Shown here piece by piece: positions 8,497 to 17,584 of a stretch of 64,000 nt of DNA. Numbering within the stretch: the stretch's first letter is position 1; each line of letters begins with the position of its first letter. The notes beneath the pieces are model-generated. The model ran no database searches. It saw only the letters and a list, made by a program, of their open reading frames with translations, and was not told the DNA's origin. This stretch comes from Micromonospora parathelypteridis (GTDB lineage: Bacteria; Actinomycetota; Actinomycetes; Mycobacteriales; Micromonosporaceae): NCBI RefSeq assembly GCF_014201145.1, contig NZ_JACHDP010000001.1, forward strand, positions 4,092,001 through 4,156,000, read 5' to 3'. A program made the position numbers and the translations under genes.

Positions 8497-8530
8497 GGCG
8501 CCCGCTCCCGCTCTGGCGGGGGCGGGCGCC
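8497..8530 (+). terminator. Strong intrinsic-type hairpin after the first BI-1 gene
   Basis: A 15-bp stem (8497-8511 with 8516-8530, one G-U pair) with tetraloop tctg begins 20 bp after the stop. There is no U-tract, as is common in actinobacteria. Confidence 0.75.
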
Positions 8531-8612
8531 GTCGTCAGCGCCGTTTTCCCGCCGCCGCCGGTCCGCCCGGGGCAGAGTGACTGCGAGGGGTACGCGGGCG
8601 AAGGAGGCGGCG

Positions 8613-9371
8613 GTGCGCAGTAACAACCCGGTGCTCAACCGGCTGGACGAGACCGGCCGGGTGGAGGCCCGGGTGCTCGGCGCCCGCGACGTCGAGCCGA
8701 TGACGGTCGACGACGTGGTGACCCGTACCGTCGGGTTGCTGTTGGTCACCGGCGCGGCCGCGGTGGTGTCCTGGGTGGTGATCCCCGACGCGGCGTGGCT
8801 CGGCGCCGCGCTCGCCGGCAGCGCGCTCGCCTCCATCGCGCTGGTCCTGGTCATCTCGTTGCGGGGGATCACCAACCCGGCGCCGATCGTCGGCTACGCC
8901 GTGCTCCAGGGCCTGCTGCTGGGAGTGGCGAGCCGCACCTTCGAGCAGGTCTACCCGGGCATCGTGGTGCAGGCGGTGGCCGGCACCTTCGGCGTCTTCC
9001 TCGGCATGGCGGCGCTCTACCGGGCCCGGGTGATCCGGGCGACGCCCCGGCTGGCTCGCCTGGTGATCGGCACTTTGCTCGGCATCGCCGTGCTCAGCGT
9101 GGTCAACCTGGTGTCGTACCTGATCTCCGGGCGACCAGGCCTGGAGGTCTACAGCGTCAGTGGGGAGGTCGGCTGGCTGCCGTACGCCTTCTCGGTGGTG
9201 GCAATCATCGCCGGGGCGTTCAGCTTCATCCTCGACTTCGACCTCGTTGAGCGTTCGGTGCGCGACGGCCGACCCCGCCGGTACGCGTGGCTGAGCGCGT
9301 TCGGCCTGCTCACCGGGTTGGTCTTCCTCTACTGGCAGATCTTGCGGCTGCTCAGCTACCTACGCCGTTGA
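8613..9371 (+). CDS. Bax inhibitor-1 / YccA-family membrane protein, second of two (252 aa)
   Basis: Paralogue of the gene at 7661: it starts MRSNNPVLNRL, has PMTVDDVVTRTVGLL before the first helix, seven hydrophobic segments, the shared ALYRARVIRATP motif and the ending YWQILRLLSYLRR. It lacks the Pro/Gln-rich cytoplasmic tail of its neighbour. The GTG at 8613 is preceded by a near-perfect AAGGAGG at 8601-8607, which decides the start. Sequence divergence and loss of the tail suggest an old tandem duplication with some specialisation. Molecular function is not defined for this family in actinobacteria. Confidence 0.9.
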   Translation: MRSNNPVLNRLDETGRVEARVLGARDVEPMTVDDVVTRTVGLLLVTGAAAVVSWVVIPDAAWLGAALAGSALASIALVLVISLRGITNPAPIVGYAVLQGLLLGVASRTFEQVYPGIVVQAVAGTFGVFLGMAALYRARVIRATPRLARLVIGTLLGIAVLSVVNLVSYLISGRPGLEVYSVSGEVGWLPYAFSVVAIIAGAFSFILDFDLVERSVRDGRPRRYAWLSAFGLLTGLVFLYWQILRLLSYLRR

Positions 9372-9417
9372 CCGGCCCGCCGTGGCGTGGCCGGTGCCGG
9401 CCGTAGACTCGGCGGCG

Positions 9418-9738
9418 ATGAGCGCAGCGGAGTTGGATCAGGCCGTGCAGTTGCTGGTCCGTCAGGTCGGGCACTGGCAGTCGCCGCGTTGGGCAGCGGT
9501 CGCGACCACCGGCAACGTGTCCCGTGCCGACCTGGTGCACCGGTTGGTGCAGGAGATCGCCAACCTGGCCGCCGACGCCGAGGGTGAGCCCCGGCGGGTG
9601 GTGCCCCGGCTCGACAACGATCTGGCGTTGCCCGACCAGTTGCGGGTCGTGGCGGCAGACCTGGTGGCCGCCGACGCGGGGGGCGAGGCGCTAACGCGGG
9701 CCGCCGCCGAGGTGACGGCGACCCGCAGCGCGCTCTGA
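9418..9738 (+). CDS. Small soluble protein, unknown function (106 aa)
   Basis: The product is mostly helical and acidic (LDQAVQLLVRQVGHWQSPRWAA, then VHRLVQEIANLAADAEGE, then LPDQLRVVAADLVAADAGGEAL) with no signal peptide, membrane helix or cysteine. Codon usage has the strong GC third-position bias of its neighbours, which supports a real gene. The ATG at 9418 lies 8 nt after a TAGACT box (9404-9409) with no ribosome-binding site, so it may be read from a leaderless mRNA. It converges on the thiolase gene with only 12 bp between stops. I do not recognise a family. Confidence 0.7.
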   Translation: MSAAELDQAVQLLVRQVGHWQSPRWAAVATTGNVSRADLVHRLVQEIANLAADAEGEPRRVVPRLDNDLALPDQLRVVAADLVAADAGGEALTRAAAEVTATRSAL

Positions 9739-9746
9739 CGTCGACT

Positions 9747-9762
9747 CGGCTCAGTTGAGCCG
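9747..9762. terminator. Short palindrome between the 9418 gene and the thiolase
   Basis: A 7-bp perfect stem (cggctca / tgagccg) with a 2-nt loop overlaps the thiolase stop codon in a convergent junction. It could terminate either transcript; as a terminator it is weak. Confidence 0.4.
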
Positions 9763-11013
9763 TTCGAGCACCATGGCCATGCCCTGGCCGCCGCCCACGC
9801 ACATGGTCTCCAGACCGATGGTCTTGTCGTGCCATTCCAGGGCGTTGAGCAGGGTGCCGGTGATCCGCGCGCCGGTCATGCCGAACGGGTGACCGACCGC
9901 GATCGCGCCGCCCATCACGTTCAGCTTCTCCTCCGGGATGCCCAACTCCCGGTAGGAGGGGATGACCTGCGCGGCGAACGCCTCGTTGATCTCGACGAGG
10001 TCGACGTCGTCGATGGTCATGCCGGCCCGGCGCAGCGCCTGCCGGGACGCCTCGACCGGCCCGAGGCCCATGATCTCCGGCGACAGGGCGGTCACACCGG
10101 TGGAGACGATCCGGGCCAGCGGGGTGAGGCCGAGTTCCTCGGCCCGCTGGGCGCTCATCACCACCACGGCGGCTGCGCCGTCGTTGAGCGGGCAGCAGTT
10201 ACCTGCCGTGATCCGGCCGTCCGGGCGGAACACCGGCTTCAGGCCGGCGACCGCGTCGAGGGTGACGCCAGCGCGGGGACCGTCGTCGGTGCTCACCACG
10301 GTGCCGTTCGGCGTGGTGACCGGGGTGATCTCCCGGGCCCAGAAGCCGTCGGCGATGGCTTTCTCGGCGAGGTTCTGGCTGCGTACGCCGAACTCGTCCA
10401 TGTCGGCGCGCGTCACGTCGTACACCTGGGCCAGGTTTTCCGCGGTCTGCCCCATGGTCAGGTAGATGTCGGGCAGCTCCCCGGCCTCGCGCGGGTCGGT
10501 CCACGTCTCGGCGCCGCCCTGCGCGCGGCGCTTCGAGCGCTCAGCGGCCGCCGCGAAGCGCGGGTTTTCCCAGCCGCCGCCGACCAGGGCCTGCGCCTCG
10601 GGCGGCAGCCCGTCGGAGCTGCCCCGGGCGTAGCGGGAGACGACCTCCACACCGGCGGAGACGAACACGTCACCCTCGCCGGCCCGGATCGCGTGCATCG
10701 CCATCCGCGTGGTCTGCAACGACGAGGCGCAGTAGCGGGTCAGCGTGGCGCCGGGCACGGTGTCCAGACCGAGGAGGGTGGACACCACCCGGGCCATGTT
10801 GAAGCCCTGCTCGCCGCCGGGCAGGCCGCACCCGAGGTAGAGGTCGTCGATCGTGGTCGGGTCGAGCTGGGGAATCTTGTCCAGGGCGGCCTGGACGATG
10901 GTCGCGGCGAGGTCGTCGGAGCGGACGTCGCGCAGGGAACCCTTGTGCGCCCGGCCGATGGGGGAGCGGGCGGTGGCGACGATGACGGCGTCGCGGGACG
11001 ACTCAATCGGCAT
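9751..11013 (-). CDS. Acetyl-CoA C-acyltransferase (thiolase), FadA-like (420 aa)
   Basis: Thiolases cleave 3-ketoacyl-CoA in beta-oxidation or condense acetyl-CoA units. The acyl-carrying cysteine is C95 in RYCASSLQTT, the catalytic His is H375 in AVGHPFGMTGAR, and the second cysteine is C405 in MCVGGGQGMA; NEAFAAQ supplies the conserved Asn. The length is normal for the family. It is followed upstream on the same strand by the SGNH hydrolase genes, the order seen for fadA3 and Rv1075c in M. tuberculosis. The ATG lies 6 nt after a TAACGT box (11020-11025, minus strand) without a Shine-Dalgarno, suggesting a leaderless mRNA. Whether it acts in fatty-acid degradation or biosynthesis is not visible. 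Confidence 0.92.
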   Translation of the reverse strand: MPIESSRDAVIVATARSPIGRAHKGSLRDVRSDDLAATIVQAALDKIPQLDPTTIDDLYLGCGLPGGEQGFNMARVVSTLLGLDTVPGATLTRYCASSLQTTRMAMHAIRAGEGDVFVSAGVEVVSRYARGSSDGLPPEAQALVGGGWENPRFAAAAERSKRRAQGGAETWTDPREAGELPDIYLTMGQTAENLAQVYDVTRADMDEFGVRSQNLAEKAIADGFWAREITPVTTPNGTVVSTDDGPRAGVTLDAVAGLKPVFRPDGRITAGNCCPLNDGAAAVVVMSAQRAEELGLTPLARIVSTGVTALSPEIMGLGPVEASRQALRRAGMTIDDVDLVEINEAFAAQVIPSYRELGIPEEKLNVMGGAIAVGHPFGMTGARITGTLLNALEWHDKTIGLETMCVGGGQGMAMVLERLN

Positions 11014-11019
11014 GGGCCA

Positions 11020-11025
11020 ACGTTA
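11020..11025 (-). promoter_or_regulatory. -10 box of a leaderless promoter for the thiolase gene
   Basis: TAACGT on the minus strand lies 6 nt from the ATG at 11013, and there is no ribosome-binding site. No clear -35 is seen. Confidence 0.5.
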
Positions 11026-11090
11026 ACCCGCCAGTAACATGGCGCGGAAGAAGCCGGCGCGGCGGGAAATGTCACCCTGGCCGGGACGAT

Positions 11091-11903
11091 CTAGCGTCGG
11101 GTCGCGACCGTCGCCGCCGCGGCGATGGCCGGCAGCAGCGCATGGGCCCACACCCGGTAGCCGTCGGCGGAGGGGTGGAAGCCGTCGTGGCAGAGCGTCC
11201 CCGCGTCGGCCCGGAACACCGGCCCGGTCTCGGTGGCGAGGTCGACGACCGAACCGCCCGCATCCAACACGGCCGTGGTCTGTGCGCGGGCCATCCGACG
11301 CCCGGACCAGCCGACCACCTGGCGCAGCGGAGGCGCGATGGCACGAACCGCACCGAGATCGGGGCAGGTGCCCACCACCACCTCGACCCGTGCCTCGCGC
11401 AGCCGGTGCACCGCCGCGCCCAGATAGGCCGAAGCGTCGGAGGGCCGGCGCAGCCCGGTGGCGTCGTTCGCGCCGATCAGGATCAGCGCCACGTCCGGCC
11501 GTTCACCCAGCAGGGCCCGGGCCACCTGGGTGGCCAGGTCGGTCGAGCGGGACCCGGAGACGCCGACGCTGGACAGGTGCACGCGCCGGCCGGTCGGGCC
11601 CTCGGCGAGCAGGTTGGCCAACTGGCCGCCGATGGTGTCGTCGAGGCGGTCGACACCCACCCCCAGTGCCGACGAGTCGCCGAGCAGCACCAGCCGCAGC
11701 GGCGGAGCGCCCGCCCGGCCGATCGTGGCCCGCAGGGCCAACCCCAGCTCCGGTTGGGCGTAGCGTCGGTGCCGGGCGACGAACGCCTCACCGGCCAGGA
11801 CGGCGGCGCCTCCCACGGTGCCGGCCAGCAGCGAGATTGCCGCCGCCCGACCCAGCCGGCCGGCGAGGCCGGCGGTCACGCCCCGCTCGCTGCGCTCGTT
11901 CAT
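11091..11903 (-). CDS. SGNH/GDSL hydrolase, second of a tandem pair (270 aa)
   Basis: Serine esterase or lipase of the SGNH fold. Block I is LLGDSSALGVG with the nucleophilic Ser, block III is IGANDAT and block V is DGFHPSADGY with the catalytic Asp-His pair. An N-terminal hydrophobic segment (about residues 18-38) follows a basic start and is a signal anchor or uncleaved signal, placing the enzyme outside or at the membrane. The ATG at 11903 overlaps the preceding hydrolase stop (ATGA), so an earlier in-frame codon is rejected. The position next to the thiolase matches M. tuberculosis Rv1075c, a GDSL esterase. The substrate is unknown. Confidence 0.88.
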   Translation of the reverse strand: MNERSERGVTAGLAGRLGRAAAISLLAGTVGGAAVLAGEAFVARHRRYAQPELGLALRATIGRAGAPPLRLVLLGDSSALGVGVDRLDDTIGGQLANLLAEGPTGRRVHLSSVGVSGSRSTDLATQVARALLGERPDVALILIGANDATGLRRPSDASAYLGAAVHRLREARVEVVVGTCPDLGAVRAIAPPLRQVVGWSGRRMARAQTTAVLDAGGSVVDLATETGPVFRADAGTLCHDGFHPSADGYRVWAHALLPAIAAAATVATRR

Positions 11904-12952
11904 GCCAGTCCCTCCACTGTCGAGGTGTCCGAGGCGGACCCGTGCTGCGGCACCGTGCCGACACCGAAGAACGCCCGGCGGCGCAACTGCGCCCACCGGC
12001 CGGCTGGCCCCCGGTCGTGGCCCCGGACCTGGGTGCCGCTCACCTCCGTGCCGGCGTGCCGGGCCGCCTCCTGCGCGGCCTCCGCCAGCGACCGTACGCC
12101 CTCGCCCCGCGTCGGTGTGGCCCGTCGTTCCTGCCCTGCGCCGAGCGCGGACAGCATCGTCGGCAGGAGCGCGGCGGCTGCCATCGCGTAACCCTCGGCG
12201 GAGGGATGGAACCGATCCCAGGCGAACATGCGGGTCGGCTCGGCCGCGAACCGAGGGCCGAGCAGATCACCGAGGGAGACCGTCGAACCGCCGGCCTCGA
12301 CGACCGCGACCGTCTGGGCTGCGGCGAGCTGACGGCTCCACCGGTGGGCCAGCCAGCGCAGAGGCGGCTGGATCGGGCGGATCGCGCCCAGGTCGGGGCA
12401 GGTGCCGACGACCACCTCGCAGCCGGCGTCGCGCAGACTGTGCACCGCCTCGACGAGGTAGCGCACCGCCAACCCGCGGGGGGTGCGGTTGGTGATGTCG
12501 TTGCCGCCGATGAGGATCACCGCGATGTCGGGTCGGCACTCCAAGGCCGCCTCCACCTGGTGACGGAGTGCCGAGGAGATGGCACCCACCACCGCGAAGC
12601 GGTGCACCTGCACCGGCCGGTGCAGTCGACGGGACAGGCCGGTGGCGAGCAGCGCGCCGGGTGTCTCCCGACGGCGGTGCACGCCGTAGCCGGCCGCCGA
12701 CGAGTCACCGAGCACGACCATGGTGAGCGCCGGTCCGGGGAACTTCGCGCCGTAGATCCCGTCACAGCGCGGCGGCGGTGCCTCGGCCATCGGGATGGTG
12801 CGTCGGGCCTGCCGGGCCTGGCCGAGCAGCACCCCGCCGGTCGCCACCGCGGCCGCCGCGGTGGCGCCCGTCCCGATCGCCGCCAGGCGGGCGAACCGCC
12901 GGGCCTGCCGCCAGCGCTCACTACCGGGTACGACGGAATCAGCCACCCCCAT
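11900..12952 (-). CDS. SGNH/GDSL hydrolase, first of a tandem pair (350 aa)
   Basis: Paralogue of the next gene, with block I VVLGDSSAAGYG, block III IGGNDITN, a shared GTCPDLGAIRPI segment and block V DRFHPSAEGYAMA. A basic N terminus leads into a hydrophobic stretch (about residues 24-44), so the catalytic domain is probably exported. The C-terminal ~90 residues are unconserved, polar and basic, and are absent from the shorter sister. The ATG lies 6 nt from a TAATGT box (minus strand 12959-12964) with no Shine-Dalgarno, so the transcript is probably leaderless. The 4-bp overlap shows the two hydrolases form one operon. No substrate can be assigned. Confidence 0.88.
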   Translation of the reverse strand: MGVADSVVPGSERWRQARRFARLAAIGTGATAAAAVATGGVLLGQARQARRTIPMAEAPPPRCDGIYGAKFPGPALTMVVLGDSSAAGYGVHRRRETPGALLATGLSRRLHRPVQVHRFAVVGAISSALRHQVEAALECRPDIAVILIGGNDITNRTPRGLAVRYLVEAVHSLRDAGCEVVVGTCPDLGAIRPIQPPLRWLAHRWSRQLAAAQTVAVVEAGGSTVSLGDLLGPRFAAEPTRMFAWDRFHPSAEGYAMAAAALLPTMLSALGAGQERRATPTRGEGVRSLAEAAQEAARHAGTEVSGTQVRGHDRGPAGRWAQLRRRAFFGVGTVPQHGSASDTSTVEGLA

Positions 12953-12958
12953 ACCGCG

Positions 12959-12964
12959 ACATTA
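12959..12964 (-). promoter_or_regulatory. -10 box of a leaderless promoter for the SGNH pair
   Basis: TAATGT on the minus strand is 6 nt from the ATG at 12952. There is no Shine-Dalgarno and no clear -35. Confidence 0.5.
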
Positions 12965-13103
12965 TCGCGCCGGTCCGACACACCGCTGTCGTCGTGACGG
13001 CACGCGGGTGCCTGGAAACCGACGCGACGGGGTATCTGGGCGGGAGAGGCCGGCCGGCTTGCGTCGACCCGCCACGCTTGATCCGGCGGAGAGGAGCGCG
13101 ACG

Positions 13104-13460
13104 ATGGGGAAGACACTGAAGCGCAGCGCGGCGTTCACGGCCCTGGCGCGGGCACTGGCGGCCGGGGCCCGCGGTGGGCCGTCGCTGGGCACCCGGCTGG
13201 CGGCCCTGCCCCGGATGATCCGGGCCACCACCAAAGGGGAGTACGACGGTGGCCTGCGGCTGGCCCTGATGACCGCGGCGACGGCGTACATCGTGTCGCC
13301 GATCGACCTGCTCCCGGAGATCCCGCTGGCGATCTTCGGGTTGGCCGACGACGCGGTCATGATCACCTGGTTGGCCGGCAGCGTGCTCTCCGAAACCGAT
13401 CGCTTCCTGGAGTGGGAGGCCCGCCGCAGCTCTGTCATCCCCGGGCGGCTGGTGCCCTGA
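13104..13460 (+). CDS. YkvA / DUF1232-family protein (118 aa)
   Basis: The DUF1232 core is present as LMTAATAYIVSPIDLLPE followed by FGLADDAVMITWLA, the conserved hydrophobic PIDLLPE / DD pattern of this small membrane-associated family. A basic N-terminal half (KRSAAFTALARALAAGAR) precedes it. The ATG at 13104 follows GAGAGGAG at normal spacing; longer in-frame readings would cover the hydrolase promoter and are rejected. The gene is divergent from the SGNH pair and 72 bp upstream of cbs, possibly cotranscribed with it. Function is unknown. Confidence 0.85.
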   Translation: MGKTLKRSAAFTALARALAAGARGGPSLGTRLAALPRMIRATTKGEYDGGLRLALMTAATAYIVSPIDLLPEIPLAIFGLADDAVMITWLAGSVLSETDRFLEWEARRSSVIPGRLVP

Positions 13461-13532
13461 CGACACGTACGCTGGGCGGCGAGGAAACGTCTGCCCGGCC
13501 GCCATTGCCGGCGCCGCAACGAAGGGCACACC

Positions 13533-14903
<1,371 letters not shown>

Positions 14904-14953
14904 ACCCGCCCCGCACCCGCACCCCCGCTCTCACCCTCACCCCCCTCGCCCGT

Positions 14954-15023
14954 CGATCTTGCACTTACTGTCGCGTGAAAGTCGCTATAGCGGCGTTTTG
15001 TCCCGACAGAAACTGCAAGATCG
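14954..15023. repeat. Dispersed ~70-bp palindromic element, copy 2
   Basis: 20-bp inverted arms with two mismatches (14954-14973 and 15004-15023) contain the core cgatcttgcactt, around a central perfect palindrome cgctatagcg (14983-14992). It lies between convergent cbs and the GNAT gene and is 70 bp long, like copy 1. Confidence 0.88.
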
Positions 15024-15060
15024 GCGGGCCAGGGGTGGGGGTGAGGCGGGGTGGGGGTAT

Positions 15061-15570
15061 TTAGAGCGGGCGGGTGTAGCGGAGTTGTCGGGTTGGTGCT
15101 GAGCCGATCGCCTCGTCTCGTTCGTCGCCCGTGGGTATCCAGCCGCCGCGCTCATAGAAGGAGCGGGCGTGGGCGTTGTCCCGGAGCACCCAGAGCACGG
15201 CTCGCCGCCAGCCTCGGGCCCGCATGCCGTCCAGCGCGTCCACCATCAGGGTGCGGCCGGTGCCGCGGCCCTGCTCGACCGGGTCGAGGTGAATCGCGTT
15301 GAGCAGCCCGGTGGCCGGGTCGTCCTCGTCGTCCGGGCCCAGGTGACTGAACCCGACCAGCGCCCCGGCCCGTTCGGCCACGGTCAGCCGGTGGGTGTCG
15401 CGCTCCCAGTGCCACCGCTCGGCCCAGTACCGCCCCATCGCCTCCGGTGTCGGGTCCGCCAACGCCTCGGCCGACAGAAAGGCGGAGTACGCGGCGACCC
15501 GGGAGCGCTGGTGCAGGGCACCCACCGCCATCAGGTCGGAATCGGTCGCGGGGCGGAGCGTGACGGTCAC
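15061..15570 (-). CDS. GNAT-family N-acetyltransferase (169 aa)
   Basis: Acetyl-CoA-dependent acyltransferase of unknown substrate. The GNAT pattern is visible: motif [20 protein letters not shown] carries the Q/RxxGxG/A pyrophosphate-binding loop, and motif [19 protein letters not shown] is the typical Asn and Tyr-containing end of the fold. The GTG start overlaps the RNase Z stop (GTGA at 15567-15570), so it is translationally coupled to rnz. A role in modifying a small molecule, tRNA or a ribosomal-protein terminus cannot be separated from sequence. Confidence 0.88.
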   Translation of the reverse strand: MTVTLRPATDSDLMAVGALHQRSRVAAYSAFLSAEALADPTPEAMGRYWAERWHWERDTHRLTVAERAGALVGFSHLGPDDEDDPATGLLNAIHLDPVEQGRGTGRTLMVDALDGMRARGWRRAVLWVLRDNAHARSFYERGGWIPTGDERDEAIGSAPTRQLRYTRPL

Positions 15571-16496
15571 CCGGCCGAGGCTACCCGGCGGGGTGGAAGC
15601 TGCACCGTGATCAGGTCCTCGGCGATGATCAGATCGCCGTCGAAGTGTGCGCGTGCCTCGTCGTGGAACCGGCGCGGGTCGTTGTAGCGCTGGGAGAAGT
15701 GGGTGAGCACGAGCCGGCGTACCCCGGACTCGGTCGCCACCCGGGCGGCCTGCGCCGCGGTCAGGTGGCCGACCTCGGCGGCGAGCGCGGCCTCCGACTC
15801 CAGGAACGTCGACTCGATGACCAGCAGGTCGGCGTGCTCGGCGAGGGCGTACACCCCGTCGCAGAGGCCGGTGTCCATCACGAACGCGAACCGCTGCCCC
15901 GGTCGGGGCACGCTCACCTCGTCGCGGGTCACGCGGCGCCCGTCGAGGTCCAGGTGCCCGACGCGGATCAGCTCGCCGACGGCCGGACCGGCGATGCCGT
16001 ACGCGGTCAGCTTCTCCGGCAGCATCCGGTGGCCGTCCGGCTCGACGAGCCGGTAGCCGTACGTCTCGATGGGGTGTCGCAGCCGGCGTGCCTCCAGCGT
16101 GCCGCAGCGAAGGTCGATCCGCTGGCCGTCCGCCTCGATCGGGGTGACCTGCAGCTCGGCGGTCTCGTAGAAGGACGTGGCGTGCCGGAGCCGGGCGAAG
16201 TATTCGGCGCCACCGGCGGGAAAGTGCACGGCGACCGGGTGCGGCACCCGGTCCAGGGAGAGCCGCTGGATGGTGCCGGGCAGGCCGAGGCAGTGGTCGC
16301 CGTGGAAGTGGGTGACGCAGATCCGGGTCAGGTCGGTGGCGGTGACCGTGGTGTGCAGGAGTTGGCGCTGGCTGCCCTCACCCGGGTCGAAGAGGATCAC
16401 CTCGTCGTCCCAGCGCAGCACGTACCCGTTGTGGTTGCGCTGGCGGGTCGGCGCCTGGCTGGCCGTCCCCAGCACCACCAGCTCGCGCATGGACAT
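15567..16496 (-). CDS. rnz: Ribonuclease Z, tRNA 3'-end endonuclease (309 aa)
   Basis: Zinc metallo-beta-lactamase-fold nuclease that removes 3' trailers from pre-tRNAs, which matters for tRNAs without an encoded CCA such as the one at 7470. The metal motif is [13 protein letters not shown] (H63, H65, D67, H68), an N-terminal [11 protein letters not shown] strand is typical of RNase Z, and a late [10 protein letters not shown] supplies further metal ligands. The ATG at 16496 follows GGGGGAG at 6-nt spacing; a second ATG two codons later is possible. The GNAT gene is coupled downstream. A branched palindromic structure (16519-16583) lies directly before the ribosome-binding site and may regulate expression. 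Confidence 0.93.
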   Translation of the reverse strand: MSMRELVVLGTASQAPTRQRNHNGYVLRWDDEVILFDPGEGSQRQLLHTTVTATDLTRICVTHFHGDHCLGLPGTIQRLSLDRVPHPVAVHFPAGGAEYFARLRHATSFYETAELQVTPIEADGQRIDLRCGTLEARRLRHPIETYGYRLVEPDGHRMLPEKLTAYGIAGPAVGELIRVGHLDLDGRRVTRDEVSVPRPGQRFAFVMDTGLCDGVYALAEHADLLVIESTFLESEAALAAEVGHLTAAQAARVATESGVRRLVLTHFSQRYNDPRRFHDEARAHFDGDLIIAEDLITVQLPPRRVASAG

Positions 16497-16518
16497 CGCC
16501 GCTCCCCCGGATATGGAG

Positions 16519-16583
16519 CGACCCCCGGGGCGCTCCGCGCTGGTGCGCGGGCCGGCTGGACTTGGCCGGCACCCCGGGGGTCG
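16519..16583 (-). ncRNA. Branched stem structure in the rnz leader (candidate cis-regulatory RNA or attenuator)
   Basis: A 15-bp closing stem (16519-16533 with 16569-16583, one G-U pair in the RNA) encloses two hairpins: ccgcgc-tggt-gcgcgg (16535-16550, perfect) and gccggc...gccggc (16551-16556 with 16565-16570, sharing two bases with the closing stem). On the minus strand it ends 8 bp before the GGGGGAG ribosome-binding site of rnz. It matches no riboswitch I know and may simply be a strong terminator between two transcripts. Confidence 0.5.
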
Positions 16584-16710
16584 GGTGGCTGTCGTGGATT
16601 CGCCGCACCGCTGCCACACGGTCTCGACGATGGTGCTGGTGTCCGCCTTGCGGCGGACCGATCACTGTCGAGGACAGCGGCTAGCTGACAGCCACCTCAC
16701 GAGTCCGATT

Positions 16711-16731
16711 GCTATACAAGTCTGGACCACC
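16711..16731 (-). promoter_or_regulatory. DasR/dre-like operator with adjoining -10
   Basis: Minus-strand ggtggtccagacttgtatagc resembles the GntR-family dre box (AGTGGTCTAGACCACT; about 11 of 16 positions) and the tggtccagacct repeats of Streptomyces chitinase promoters, with TATAGC immediately after it. No aminosugar gene is nearby, so the assignment is weak. Confidence 0.35.
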
Positions 16732-16810
16732 TCCCTTCACGTGTACGGCCACGTTATCGAGTCCTCGCCGGGCTCGGCAACGGATTTCGATCACAGGGCC
16801 AAATGGGAAT

Positions 16811-16837
16811 GCCCGGCCGCCTCATCGGCGGCCGGGC
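16811..16837 (-). terminator. Perfect 11-bp stem terminator for the YciI-like gene
   Basis: gcccggccgcc (16811-16821) and ggcggccgggc (16827-16837) flank loop tcatc, 49 bp beyond the stop of the minus-strand gene. It is followed on the minus strand by an A/T-containing attcccattt. Confidence 0.8.
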
Positions 16838-16885
16838 AGCACGCTTCTGCGGGTGCAGTGGTCTGGCCAGCCGCCAACTTCCTGC

Positions 16886-17248
16886 TCACTCGCCAGCGGA
16901 TTGCGGGCCGCGGCCGAACCGTCGGACCTCCTGGGGCCAGCCGCACGCTTCCGCGATCTTGCCGGCCCACATCCGGGCCGTTTCCTCGTCAGCCACGTCC
17001 ACCACGGTCAGCCCGCCCAGCCACTCCTTGGTTTCGACGTAGGGCCCGTCGGCGAACATCGTCGTGCCGCTCGTGGCGTCGGCACTGAAGACGGGGCCGT
17101 CCTCTTCCAGGCCGCCGGCGAACACGTACTCCCCGGCTGCCTTGATCTCGTTCACGACCGCCGCGGCGAGTGGCCCGCGCCCGCGAAACCACTCCTCGGT
17201 GTGGTCACCCACCCACTGCTGGTTGAAGTAGATGAGGTACTCGGCCAT
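16886..17248 (-). CDS. YciI-like DGPF-domain protein (120 aa)
   Basis: Small alpha-beta barrel protein of the YCII/DGPF group. The start MAEYLIYFNQQWVG is the conserved first strand, and the signature FADGPYVETKEWLGGLTVVDV contains the DGP-x3-E-KE core. Members next to sigma factors are often annotated as PCG-type signal proteins, but no sigma factor is adjacent here. The ATG at 17248 follows GAGGGAG at good spacing, so the longer in-frame reading is rejected. The base composition of this gene and its flanks is less GC-rich than the block around it. Biochemical activity is unknown. Confidence 0.87.
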   Translation of the reverse strand: MAEYLIYFNQQWVGDHTEEWFRGRGPLAAAVVNEIKAAGEYVFAGGLEEDGPVFSADATSGTTMFADGPYVETKEWLGGLTVVDVADEETARMWAGKIAEACGWPQEVRRFGRGPQSAGE

Positions 17249-17414
17249 GTCTGCTCCCTCGTCCCGGGCGGACCTTTGTCTGCCTCCATCTTCGCTACGA
17301 ACGGCGCCGGGCGGATACGACACCTCGGGCCGGAATTTTCCGCGTCGATGTTGGCGGGAGCGGTGGTGCGGGTCCGCCACCGGTCCGCGTGGGCGAGCGA
17401 TCGGCGCCCATGCG

Positions 17415-17493
17415 ACCGAACCGACCCCGATACGGAACAAGGCCACCGGGTCGGAACCCAGTGGCCTTGCCAGTTACCGCAATGGGTGGTCAG
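17415..17493. repeat. ~79-bp direct repeat, copy A, containing a hairpin
   Basis: It is nearly identical to 17866-17946. It contains a 13-bp stem with one mismatch (17439-17451 with 17456-17468). No recognisable gene ends here, so it looks like a duplicated msrA-type terminator. Confidence 0.8.
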
Positions 17494-17572
17494 TGAGCGG
17501 TGCCGGACGTGCGTTACCGCGTCCGACGATGCGTGCCGCCCCCGCATTTCGGCCGGCCGGAGGGACCCGGAC

Positions 17573-17578
17573 TATCGT
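17573..17578 (+). promoter_or_regulatory. -10 box of a leaderless promoter for the 71-codon ORF
   Basis: TATCGT lies exactly 6 nt before the ATG at 17585, the same geometry as at several other genes in the window. Confidence 0.4.
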
Positions 17579-17584
17579 TGGCCG

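Larger units (their letters stand above)
16497..16885. other. 389-bp intergenic region before rnz and after the YciI-like gene
   Basis: It holds no convincing gene. Reading from the rnz side there are a branched structure (16519-16583), two simple hairpins (16641-16658, gtccgcc-ttgc-ggcggac; 16665-16677, ctgtc-gag-gacag), a DasR-like site (16711-16731) and the terminator of the YciI-like gene (16811-16837). A minus-strand tatagc next to the DasR-like site could be a -10 for a long leader in front of rnz. Confidence 0.6.
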
